Below are positions 5,406-12,021 of a DNA stretch of 17,400 nt, piece after piece (position 1 is the stretch's first letter; every line of letters begins with the position of its first letter). The notes under the pieces were generated by a model. It saw only the letters and a program-made list of their open reading frames with translations, had not been told where the DNA came from and searched no databases. Origin of the DNA: SVTX01 sp045660325 (GTDB lineage: Bacteria > Bacillota > Clostridia > Oscillospirales > CAG-272); assembly GCA_045660325.1 (NCBI GenBank), contig JAZRDO010000012.1, positions 1 through 17,400 on the forward strand. The letters are read 5' to 3'. The position numbers were made by a program, and so were the translations under genes.

Positions 5406-6407
5406 ATGTTTAAAGACCAACTCGTATCCTATTCGGGCATTCAGCCCAGCGGCAATCTCACGATAGGAAACTACTTAGGAGCCCTTAAGAACTTTTCATC
5501 CTATTCCGAAAAGTACAAGACCTTCTACTGTGTAGTTGACTCGCACGCGATCACGGTTCGTCAGAACCCCGCGGAGCTTCGTCGCCGCACCTATGAGACA
5601 CTCGCGCTTTATATGGCGGCGGGACTCGACCCCGAAAAAAATACCCTTTACGTTCAGTCGCAGGTGCATGAGCACGCCGAGCTTGCTTGGATCCTCAACT
5701 GCTTTACAATGTTCGGTGAGCTGTCAAGAATGACACAGTTCAAGGACAAATCCGCGCGCCACAGCGACAATATCAACGCGGGACTCTTCACTTACCCCGT
5801 GCTTATGGCGGCTGACATTCTTCTCTACCAAACCGACGTAGTTCCCGTCGGCGTTGACCAGAAGCAGCACGTTGAGCTTTGCCGTGATATCGCAGAGAGA
5901 GTAAACCAGATCTATCCCGATATGTTCACAGTTCCCGAGCCTATCATCTCCACAACGGGTAGAAAGATCATGTCTCTTGCCGATCCCACAAAGAAGATGA
6001 GCAAGTCCGACGAGAACACAAACGCCGTTGTTTACATTCTTGACGACCGCGACACTATTATCCGCAAGTTTAAGAGAGCCGTTACCGACTCCGAAATGTC
6101 GGTTAAATATGCCGATGGCAAGGACGGTATCAACAACCTTATCAACATTTACGCGTCCTTCACAGGCAAGACAAACGAGGAGATCGAGCGTGAATTTGAG
6201 GGCCGTGGCTACGGTGAATTCAAGCTCGCAGTAGGCGAGACCTGCGCAGATGCGCTCGCTCCCGTTCAGGCGGAATTCAACCGAATCCTCGCCGACAAGG
6301 CTATGCTTGAGGCACAGATGAAGCGCGGCGCCGAGGAAGCATCCTACTACGCGCGCAGAACTCTCGGCAAGTTCAAGAAGAAGCTTGGATTTATTGAGAC
6401 GAGATAA
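5406..6407 (+). CDS. trpS: Tryptophanyl-tRNA synthetase
   Basis: A 333-residue class I aminoacyl-tRNA synthetase that charges tRNA-Trp using ATP. The HIGH-equivalent TIGN lies in GIQPSGNLTIGNYLGAL at 11-27; VGVDQKQHVEL at 148-158 and PVLMAADILLY at 131-141 are characteristic of TrpRS; the KMSKS loop is KKMSKSDE at 196-203. Length is normal for bacterial TrpRS. GGAG at 5396-5399 precedes the ATG by 6 nt. It is the only gene under the T-box and ends before a strong terminator. Codons are the C- and G-ending forms typical of its well-expressed neighbours. Confidence 0.98.
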   Translation: MFKDQLVSYSGIQPSGNLTIGNYLGALKNFSSYSEKYKTFYCVVDSHAITVRQNPAELRRRTYETLALYMAAGLDPEKNTLYVQSQVHEHAELAWILNCFTMFGELSRMTQFKDKSARHSDNINAGLFTYPVLMAADILLYQTDVVPVGVDQKQHVELCRDIAERVNQIYPDMFTVPEPIISTTGRKIMSLADPTKKMSKSDENTNAVVYILDDRDTIIRKFKRAVTDSEMSVKYADGKDGINNLINIYASFTGKTNEEIEREFEGRGYGEFKLAVGETCADALAPVQAEFNRILADKAMLEAQMKRGAEEASYYARRTLGKFKKKLGFIETR

Positions 6408-6416
6408 AATGAAAAG

Positions 6417-6446
6417 AACCTCCACTCGCGGTTGCGAGTGGAGGTT
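6417..6446. terminator. Bidirectional terminator between trpS and the lipoprotein operon
   Basis: A perfect 13-bp stem (6417-6429 with 6434-6446) with a 4-nt loop, 10 nt after the trpS stop and followed by TTTTATTT on the plus strand. On the minus strand the stem is followed by CTTTTCATTTT, so it can also end the convergent lipoprotein transcript, whose last stop codon is at 6481-6483. Confidence 0.88.
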
Positions 6447-6480
6447 TTATTTAGATTACATAACCTCTCCGGTTCTGTTT

Positions 6481-7116
6481 TCATTTTTCCTCCGCATCTA
6501 TTTTTGCGCTATTTATCCTAAATGCCGTACCGTCTTCAAAAAAGCTTACAAAATAACATACACCTTCAATATAGTAAGCAGCAATAAAATCCGCAAGATT
6601 ATTATTTGTTGAAGATTTTATCAAATAACAGTTTTCTTGTTTAGCGATCCGTTGCATTAACGTAATAATTTCAATTTCATTTTCATTACCGGAAACAACT
6701 TCACTATACTCTACCGTCATGTGCGGATTATAGCATTGATATGTTGATTCATATTTAACATCAACATTTTTCACATAAGCAACCTCATCAAACGGAATAT
6801 CGCAAATATAAAGCAAGCCATTATCGATTTTAATTTCAAAATTAGGTAAAAATGACATCATCCCTGCGACAAGATATATTTCTGCGACAAATTCCATATC
6901 ATCGGTAATAATTTTATTCGGTGTGTCCTTATTTACTGTGTCAGGTGTCGGATTTTTGTTTTCTTCGCCATTTGTTGGATTATCATTGAGTACAGGGGTT
7001 TCATGTCTACCATACATATCCATTCTTTTGCACGACGCAAGACATCCTACAAGCATCGCACAGGTAAGCAAAATTAAAATTAATTTTGTGCCTATTGAAA
7101 CTCGAATATCTTTCAT
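6481..7116 (-). CDS. Hypothetical lipoprotein (shorter paralogue)
   Basis: A 211-residue secreted lipoprotein of unknown function. The signal peptide is short and basic, then LILILLTCAMLVGCLASC, with two possible lipobox cysteines, Cys25 (LVGC) and Cys29 (LASC). A Pro/Asn/Thr/Glu-rich linker follows (about 40-68), then a mixed domain with many aromatic and acidic residues. It starts 9 nt after the upstream lipoprotein's stop, and its AGGTGAG ribosome binding site overlaps that stop, so the two are co-translated. The signal-peptide DNA is nearly identical to that of the upstream gene. AT-rich codon use sets it apart from flanking housekeeping genes. No domain recognised. Confidence 0.8.
   Translation of the reverse strand: MKDIRVSIGTKLILILLTCAMLVGCLASCKRMDMYGRHETPVLNDNPTNGEENKNPTPDTVNKDTPNKIITDDMEFVAEIYLVAGMMSFLPNFEIKIDNGLLYICDIPFDEVAYVKNVDVKYESTYQCYNPHMTVEYSEVVSGNENEIEIITLMQRIAKQENCYLIKSSTNNNLADFIAAYYIEGVCYFVSFFEDGTAFRINSAKIDAEEK
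7028..7084 (-). repeat. Signal-peptide-coding DNA shared by the two lipoprotein genes (copy A)
   Basis: A 57-nt segment matching 8009-8065 at 51 of 57 positions. It encodes the hydrophobic core and double lipobox in both proteins. The downstream coding regions show no obvious nucleotide similarity, so the signal region is either strongly conserved or recently exchanged. Confidence 0.8.
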
Positions 7117-7125
7117 ATTCTCACC

Positions 7126-8073
7126 TCAATCCTGTTCCTTGAAAATAGACACAAACGAATTCAAATCCGTAAGTAAATAACATACAGTCTTTCCCGATAG
7201 ACCCTTGTGTTCATATATATTATATCTAACGGGATCCATTAAGTAATCATAGTATTTTCCAAGCTCCTCATTTAGATCATTATTTAAATATCCTCCTTTA
7301 TCCAACTCCATTTTTATAAAAGTTTTTATAAAGTATTCATTTTCATAGTACATAAAATCAATAAACGCTGTCTGATATCCAACATCAGACACACAATATA
7401 ATACAATATCTGCTTTTGAAGGAGCTAAATAAATAACCTCGTGGTTAAATTCGTCAAAAGCCTTAATATTAAATCCTTTAGAAAATTTCGGTTCAAACAT
7501 TTTAAAATGTTGAATAATCGGAACCGTGGCATCTTTTGACAAAATATCGCAGGTTAAGCTTGATCTATTTAGTTGAAAAGCCGCTATAAATTTCTCTCCA
7601 TTATATTCTTCCGCAATATCCGTTGCATTTTCAAAGCTTACCCAAGTATAGCTATCGCAACAACAGTATATATCATCCTCTCCTTCCACATAATCATGAG
7701 AGGCATTAAAATATGCGCATACATAGTAATAATCATCCGAGGATATTTTTACAAGAATCGGCCTTCTCCCTGTTTTTATGGCATTAATATTATATTCTAA
7801 CGTACTCGGAAAGATTAAAACTTCAGCTCCATATGAATCTAAATAATCAGTCAAGTAGGAATATATTTTATCTTGTAATTCTTCATCAGCAATATCTACT
7901 TGCGGATTTTGATAAACCTCAAATGGCGGAACCTCTTCAACAGGCTTTTCCGGATTCGGAGATTCTTCCGGATCCTCAGGCTGAGCATTGGGCTGAGTAT
8001 CAACGATATTGCACGACACAAGACAACCCACAAGCATCGCACAGATAAGTAAAATTAAAATAAATCTTTTCAT
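7126..8073 (-). CDS. Hypothetical lipoprotein (longer paralogue)
   Basis: 315 residues from the chosen start. The reading frame extends 14 codons further to 8115, but the start at 8073 gives a clean signal peptide, MKRFILILLICAMLVGCLVSC, and is preceded by AAGGCGG at 8083-8089, 9 nt upstream. Cys17 (LVGC) and Cys21 (LVSC) are candidate lipidation sites. A Pro/Glu-rich linker (about 26-50) leads to a Tyr-, Asp- and Phe-rich domain with an unusual CCC run. It is the first lipoprotein of a two-gene operon, downstream of the small ORF at 8170-8262 with no convincing promoter between. The extracellular domain is not recognised; surface binding or stress sensing would be guesses. Confidence 0.8.
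   Translation of the reverse strand: MKRFILILLICAMLVGCLVSCNIVDTQPNAQPEDPEESPNPEKPVEEVPPFEVYQNPQVDIADEELQDKIYSYLTDYLDSYGAEVLIFPSTLEYNINAIKTGRRPILVKISSDDYYYVCAYFNASHDYVEGEDDIYCCCDSYTWVSFENATDIAEEYNGEKFIAAFQLNRSSLTCDILSKDATVPIIQHFKMFEPKFSKGFNIKAFDEFNHEVIYLAPSKADIVLYCVSDVGYQTAFIDFMYYENEYFIKTFIKMELDKGGYLNNDLNEELGKYYDYLMDPVRYNIYEHKGLSGKTVCYLLTDLNSFVSIFKEQD
8009..8065 (-). repeat. Signal-peptide-coding DNA shared by the two lipoprotein genes (copy B)
   Basis: Counterpart of 7028-7084, with 6 differences in 57 nt. It covers the coding sequence for the hydrophobic core and both candidate lipobox cysteines. Confidence 0.8.
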
Positions 8074-8127
8074 AATAAAGTACCGCCTTTCAAGTGTAAT
8101 AGTTTTTATGAACATTCAAAATAATAA

Positions 8128-8171
8128 AAGCGCACAAGGTTACCTGCCGTAGCAGTTTAACTTGTACGCTT
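8128..8171 (-). terminator. Terminator or attenuator after the small ORF
   Basis: Two 20-nt arms (8128-8147 and 8152-8171) pair at 16 positions around the tetraloop at 8148-8151. The 5' arm on the minus strand overlaps the stop codon of the small ORF, and the stem is followed by CTTTTATTATTTT. It sits 55 nt upstream of the lipoprotein start. Ribosomes finishing the small ORF would cover the base of the stem, so it may act as a translation-coupled attenuator for the lipoproteins. Confidence 0.6.
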
Positions 8172-8262
8172 ATCTATTGATTTTCAATTGACCTCGTTCT
8201 TTGCAGAAAGAACAATCATTTATACGCGCAAAGCTAAACTGCATAAATTTTACGTAAATCAT
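8170..8262 (-). CDS. Small ORF encoding a 30-residue basic CxxC peptide
   Basis: ATG at 8262 is preceded by a strong GGAGGTG (8268-8274) at 5 nt, and the frame ends with TAA at 8170-8172. The peptide begins MIYVKFMQFSFARIN, continues with DCSFCKER and has 6 Lys/Arg against 2 acidic residues. The hydrophobic aromatic N-terminal half is too short and charged for a classical signal peptide. It has its own promoter (8317-8345) and ends in a hairpin. A 7-bp inverted repeat (8196-8202/8207-8213) lies within it. It could be a leader peptide for the lipoprotein operon, a small secreted or zinc-binding peptide, or part of a structured RNA. No known family recognised. Confidence 0.6.
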   Translation of the reverse strand: MIYVKFMQFSFARINDCSFCKERGQLKINR

Positions 8263-8316
8263 AATTGCACCTCCGTTTAAAGTCTTTTAAAATATGGAAA
8301 TCCTTTCCTTGATACT

Positions 8317-8345
8317 ATTATATCATAAAGTTTTATAAAATGCAA
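8317..8345 (-). promoter_or_regulatory. Promoter of the small ORF / lipoprotein operon
   Basis: On the minus strand TTGCAT (8340-8345) and TATAAT (8317-8322) with a 17-nt spacer. The start would be near 8310, about 48 nt before the small ORF and about 240 nt before the first lipoprotein gene. Confidence 0.75.
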
Positions 8346-8386
8346 TAGAGCTTCATATATTTTATAGACAAATCGCGACAAAAAGC

Positions 8387-8414
8387 AAAAAGCCGTGGAT
8401 ATCCACGGCTTTTT
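8387..8414. terminator. Terminator of thiT
   Basis: A perfect 28-nt palindrome (arms 8387-8400 and 8401-8414; the tip must open to form a loop) bounded by A5 and T5, directly after the thiT stop at 8417. On the minus strand it ends in a U run, and by symmetry it could work in both directions. Confidence 0.88.
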
Positions 8415-8416
8415 AT

Positions 8417-9022
8417 TTACGCTCTCTTTATAGGTCTTAACGTTTTGGGATTCAATGCGGCGCAAAGGATACATGCAAGCACGCCTGTCAGGATCGCGTT
8501 GGGTATCATATACGACGCGTTATATACAAGAGAATAAAGCCATACGTTCATTCCCTCGGGCGCGTAAGAGCCCCAAAGGATAACTCCCGAGAGGAAGCTC
8601 GATACAAATCTAATAAGGCACACGATGACCGCGCCGAGCGTATAGCCCAGCACCCTTCTCTTGCCGAACGGCTTTGCAAACACGTTCGCCACGCCTACCA
8701 CCGTAAACGCGATAACGTAGTCAAGCAGGATGCAAAGCACAAGCGCACCGAAATTGTTTGCGGGCGGCACGTAGAAGCCGAGCGCCATCTGAAGCAGCGA
8801 GTAGACGAAGCCCACGCCCGCGCCCCAAATAATGCCGCGACGGTATGAGTAGTAGATTATGGGAAGCATACTCACCGTAATAGTTCCGCCAAAGGGCAAA
8901 AGCGCCCCTACGCCCGTAATTGTGTTGAGCCACACGCAAAGCAGCTCCAAAACGTATGCCGACGCGATAACGAGCGCGCCCTCGCAAAGACTCAAGAGTC
9001 TTTCTTTGTTTTTCGTTTTCAT
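8417..9022 (-). CDS. thiT: Thiamine ECF transporter S component ThiT
   Basis: A 201-residue integral membrane protein with about six hydrophobic segments that binds thiamine for uptake by an energy-coupling factor transporter. The LPFGGTITVSMLPII stretch at 42-56 and the C-terminal WGSYAPEG...WLYSLVYNASYMIPN (150-175) match the ThiT/YuaJ family, where the aromatic and Asn residues of these segments line the thiamine pocket. The ECF ATPases and T component are not nearby, as expected for shared-module systems. The TPP riboswitch upstream independently supports the assignment. Start set by GGAGGT at 9027-9032, 4 nt before ATG. Confidence 0.95.
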   Translation of the reverse strand: MKTKNKERLLSLCEGALVIASAYVLELLCVWLNTITGVGALLPFGGTITVSMLPIIYYSYRRGIIWGAGVGFVYSLLQMALGFYVPPANNFGALVLCILLDYVIAFTVVGVANVFAKPFGKRRVLGYTLGAVIVCLIRFVSSFLSGVILWGSYAPEGMNVWLYSLVYNASYMIPNAILTGVLACILCAALNPKTLRPIKRA

Positions 9023-9042
9023 TTTTACCTCCTAAGTAAAAT

Positions 9043-9082
9043 AAAAAAATCATCCGCAGAATATCTCGACGGATGAATTTTT
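9043..9082 (-). terminator. Riboswitch-controlled terminator upstream of thiT
   Basis: TCATCCG (9050-9056) pairs with CGGATGA (9070-9076), extended by A-T pairs outside a mismatch, and the minus-strand RNA continues with seven U. It lies between the TPP aptamer and the thiT ribosome binding site, so TPP binding would favour termination. Confidence 0.88.
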
Positions 9083-9100
9083 ATTACACCTAAAAAGGTT

Positions 9101-9207
9101 ATCTCAAAAATAAATCTTCCTACGCCGGTATTATCCGTATCAGGTACAAGGGTTCCAAAAAATTGATCTCAGCCGTTGATGTTATCTCAAGCACCCCCGA
9201 TATTTTG
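9101..9207 (-). promoter_or_regulatory. TPP riboswitch (THI element) of thiT
   Basis: The minus strand carries the conserved aptamer elements in order: GGGGGTGC (9191-9198), GGCTGAGATCAA (9163-9174), ACCCTTGTACCTGATACGG (about 9136-9154) and ACCGGCGTAGGAA (9117-9129). A U/A-rich P1 pairs CAAAATA (about 9201-9207) with TATTTTTG (about 9105-9112). Bound thiamine pyrophosphate should turn off thiT through the downstream terminator. Confidence 0.97.
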
Positions 9208-9220
9208 CAGTTGTGTCTAT

Positions 9221-9249
9221 ATTATAATCCAATATCTCGGATTTGTCAA
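9221..9249 (-). promoter_or_regulatory. Promoter of thiT
   Basis: On the minus strand TTGACA (9244-9249) and TATAAT (9221-9226) with a 17-nt spacer. The -35 box lies only 5 nt beyond the stop codon of the preceding prsA-like gene, leaving no room for a terminator between them. Confidence 0.9.
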
Positions 9250-9254
9250 GTGGC

Positions 9255-10643
9255 TTATCGCCAATAATCGTAATTTATTCCCGCGATCTTAATTGACTCC
9301 GCCTTTGCGAGGTTTTCCTCGATGATCTCAATATTTTCGAGAATATCGCGGTACTTATTCTTAAAGACCTCGGTCATAATAGTGGGAATAAAGTTATCAA
9401 ACCAAGCGGATTTATCCTTGTCGTCGTAAGCACCATCGTCAAGGGAGTATTTCATAACGATATGATAACCCTCGCTTGTAGAAACTACCTTGTTTTCTCC
9501 CACACTCATACCGCGAAGCTCGGCAAAGATCTTATTTAAGTAATCGTAGCCGCCATATCCGTCGCTTGTAATATCGTTGAGATAATATCCGTCGGGATTG
9601 AGCGCCGCGCCATCCTTCGCATCATTGAGCTTTTCCATCTCGGCTTCAAACGCCGCGAAATTACCCTTTGAGACCGACTCGGAAATCTCCCTTGCGAGCG
9701 CTTCCCTATTTGCCATTTCAGCCTCGCTGTAATAATTCTTTATTGCCTCGCCGTTTTCGTCACATACGGGCTGACGAACGCCGTTTTCCTTGTCGTACAA
9801 GGGTTTATCCAGTATCGGATTACCGTCGGCGTCCTTCTCAAAATAGATCCTCTGATCGTACTTATCGTAAAGATACTCGTTATTGTCATCAATACCGACT
9901 ACACCGTTTTTGCTGTCATAAAGCGTTTTCGTAAGGTCGGCTGTAAAATACATTTCGTTGCCATACTCATCGGTCTCGTAAGTATAGTAATAGTTCGCAA
10001 TAAGGATCTGCTTGAATCTCTCGTAATGCCCCTTATAATACTCATCCTTTAAGTCGTCACCGATCTTGGAGCCGCCCTCGCCGAAGAGGTAAAGCTGGAG
10101 ATATTCCGCCTTGCTCTTGATAATAAGCGCCTCGCGATAGGAATCTATATCCGCGCCGTATCTTGCGAGTATCTCGTTGAACTTATCTTCCGAGCCGTTA
10201 CCGATATAGCTTAAATTGATACAATCGTTTATCTCCTCGTCGATCATATCGTAATACGATCTCGGAAGCTCAAGCTTTTCCTTATCGAAAAGGTAAACCG
10301 AAAGAAGATAAAGCTTGCAGGTCTCAAGCGTTCGCTCGGTATAATATTCGGCATTCGTCTTGCCCTTAACGGGAGACTCATCGTTCCAGAACTTTGTTGA
10401 GGTAACATCGTATCCGGATCGGGAAAGGCTCGCCTTAGTTCTTGAGAGCATCAAGGAATAAAACGTAAGCGGAAGCTTCGTTCTTTCGTACTGAAGCACG
10501 GGGTCCTTGACCTTATTTGCATTAAATCCCACGACTGCGGCAACCGTTACCGCTACTATCGCTACCGCAAGAATGGATGCGGCAATGATAATAAGCTTCT
10601 TCTTCGGGCTTACCGCCGTCTTTAAGTTTTCATTCGTTTTCAT
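9255..10643 (-). CDS. Membrane-anchored PrsA/parvulin-like foldase
   Basis: A 462-residue protein anchored by a signal-anchor helix at about 17-40 after a lysine-rich start. The exported part has an N-terminal chaperone-like helical region (about 50-205), then a parvulin-type domain that appears split. The first strand, FKQILIA (210-216), is separated by about 90 residues of YDxxNG- and DADGN-type repeats (LYDSKNG at 241, LYDKENG at 282) from the helix and the closing GYHIVMKY (392-399). Parvulins normally have His in the first strand (SHIL); here it is Gln212, so prolyl-isomerase activity is doubtful and a chaperone role more likely. A weak TAGGA site precedes ATG. It follows its paralogue by 15 nt and lies in the same operon. 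Confidence 0.75.
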   Translation of the reverse strand: MKTNENLKTAVSPKKKLIIIAASILAVAIVAVTVAAVVGFNANKVKDPVLQYERTKLPLTFYSLMLSRTKASLSRSGYDVTSTKFWNDESPVKGKTNAEYYTERTLETCKLYLLSVYLFDKEKLELPRSYYDMIDEEINDCINLSYIGNGSEDKFNEILARYGADIDSYREALIIKSKAEYLQLYLFGEGGSKIGDDLKDEYYKGHYERFKQILIANYYYTYETDEYGNEMYFTADLTKTLYDSKNGVVGIDDNNEYLYDKYDQRIYFEKDADGNPILDKPLYDKENGVRQPVCDENGEAIKNYYSEAEMANREALAREISESVSKGNFAAFEAEMEKLNDAKDGAALNPDGYYLNDITSDGYGGYDYLNKIFAELRGMSVGENKVVSTSEGYHIVMKYSLDDGAYDDKDKSAWFDNFIPTIMTEVFKNKYRDILENIEIIEENLAKAESIKIAGINYDYWR

Positions 10644-10658
10644 TATTTTTCCTACGTT

Positions 10659-11960
10659 TTAATAAAGAGTGTTGGATGCGATCTCGATCATGCTCGGAGT
10701 TCTATCAAATGCCGCCTTATCGTACACGACCCTCGACTCGTACTCGTCACACAGCTTATCGAAAAGCATATCGATAAGATCGTCCGTAAAGGTCGCGAAC
10801 GCCTTTTCGTGCTTTTCCGATTCGTATGCGCCACTCTCGTTTTTATATTTATAAATTATGTGATATCCGTAATCGGATTCCACCACGCGCGTTTGTCCTA
10901 TCTCCATTTCCGAGAGCGCCTTTGCAATATCGTCAAGATATTTCGCATCGCTGCTCTGATTGAAATAGTAAGACGGACTTACAAAGAGGTAAAGTGGATC
11001 GGCGCTGTACTCCTCATCACTGTCGCTCTTCATAAGAGCCTCAAATTCCTCAGCGGTATAGGGCTTACCCGCTAAAGCATCCGCGCGGCTCTTTATCGCG
11101 GCAAGCTCCTCTTTAGAGTAAAACTCGGTAACTCTTTCATCCTTATCATTCACAATATAGGAAACAACTCCGTTCACCTTATCATACGCGATATTTCCGT
11201 CCGCATCAAAGTACACGGGATTACCGTACTTATCCTCAATAGGCTTGCCAAATTCATCAATTTTAGTCGAGCCGTTCACCTTATCGTACGCGATCTCTCT
11301 CTTCGAGGTGTCCTCGGTCTTTACAAAATACACCGTATTGTTGAATTCATCGGTTTCGGTAAGATAATAGTAGCCCGCAAGGAACACTTGCTTAAATGAA
11401 ACGTAATTCTCATTAAGATAGTCATCCTTATCGCCCACAGAGATCTTTTCCCCATCTGCGCCAAAATAATATTCCTTGAGATAGGTCATCTTCGCCTCGG
11501 TCGTGTAGATGCCCTTAAGTATTTTGTAATTTGCGCCGAATGCCGAAAGCTCGGAATTGAGCGCGGTCTTGGATCCCGCCCTCTTGACAAGCTTATCCAT
11601 AAGCTCCTCTATATTGTCCGTGGTTTCCTTCGGCAAGGTCAGTCCCTCTTTTTCAAAGAGATAATCCGTAACGATATACGAATATGCCTGACGGAGCACC
11701 TCCGCCTTCATATAATCGCCGTAGGTCGTACCGTTTGCCGAAACGATCGTGTTCCAGAAATCGGGGCTTGACACCTTGTATCCCATATCCTCAAGCGCGC
11801 CCTTCATTCTTGAGAGCAGGAACTTATATACGTTAGGCGAAAGCTCCTCATCCTCAAGCTTCAAAATGGGCTTATCCGCGCATGACGCAAGCGGGATCGC
11901 AAGCATCACAAGGGCGAGGACAAGACACAATATTTTTACTGTTCTTTTCTTAAAAATCAT
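10659..11960 (-). CDS. PrsA-like foldase lipoprotein
   Basis: A 433-residue lipoprotein with a clear lipobox, LASC, Cys27. Architecture parallels the next gene: an N-terminal helical chaperone region (about 30-185), the broken parvulin strand FKQVFLA (189-195) with Gln191 instead of His, an insertion containing YDKVNG twice (225 and 259) and DEFGK, DKYGN and DADGN turns, then the remaining parvulin part ending GYHIIYKY (365-372). Such proteins assist folding of exported proteins outside the membrane. AAGGA lies 7 nt before the ATG. It follows mfd by 46 nt and has its own -10 box. The paralogue pair suggests tandem duplication followed by a change in anchoring. Catalytic activity is uncertain. 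Confidence 0.8.
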   Translation of the reverse strand: MIFKKRTVKILCLVLALVMLAIPLASCADKPILKLEDEELSPNVYKFLLSRMKGALEDMGYKVSSPDFWNTIVSANGTTYGDYMKAEVLRQAYSYIVTDYLFEKEGLTLPKETTDNIEELMDKLVKRAGSKTALNSELSAFGANYKILKGIYTTEAKMTYLKEYYFGADGEKISVGDKDDYLNENYVSFKQVFLAGYYYLTETDEFNNTVYFVKTEDTSKREIAYDKVNGSTKIDEFGKPIEDKYGNPVYFDADGNIAYDKVNGVVSYIVNDKDERVTEFYSKEELAAIKSRADALAGKPYTAEEFEALMKSDSDEEYSADPLYLFVSPSYYFNQSSDAKYLDDIAKALSEMEIGQTRVVESDYGYHIIYKYKNESGAYESEKHEKAFATFTDDLIDMLFDKLCDEYESRVVYDKAAFDRTPSMIEIASNTLY

Positions 11961-11992
11961 ATATTTATCCTTACTTGAAATATCTTTACTCT

Positions 11993-12021
11993 ATTATACC
12001 ACAGCTTTACGCATTTGTCTT
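11993..12021 (-). promoter_or_regulatory. Internal promoter for the prsA-like pair
   Basis: On the minus strand TATAAT (11993-11998) lies 17 nt after AAGACA (12016-12021), a 4-of-6 match to TTGACA located inside the last codons of mfd. It would allow prsA expression in addition to read-through from pth-mfd. Confidence 0.55.

Noticed and set aside
5724..6425. 233-codon minus-strand frame
   Set aside because: Antisense to trpS, where all motifs of TrpRS are intact; composition is typical of a codon-bias shadow.
8074..8115. Upstream ATG of the longer lipoprotein
   Set aside because: Starting there would put 14 non-hydrophobic residues before a perfect lipoprotein signal peptide, and the site lacks a ribosome binding sequence.
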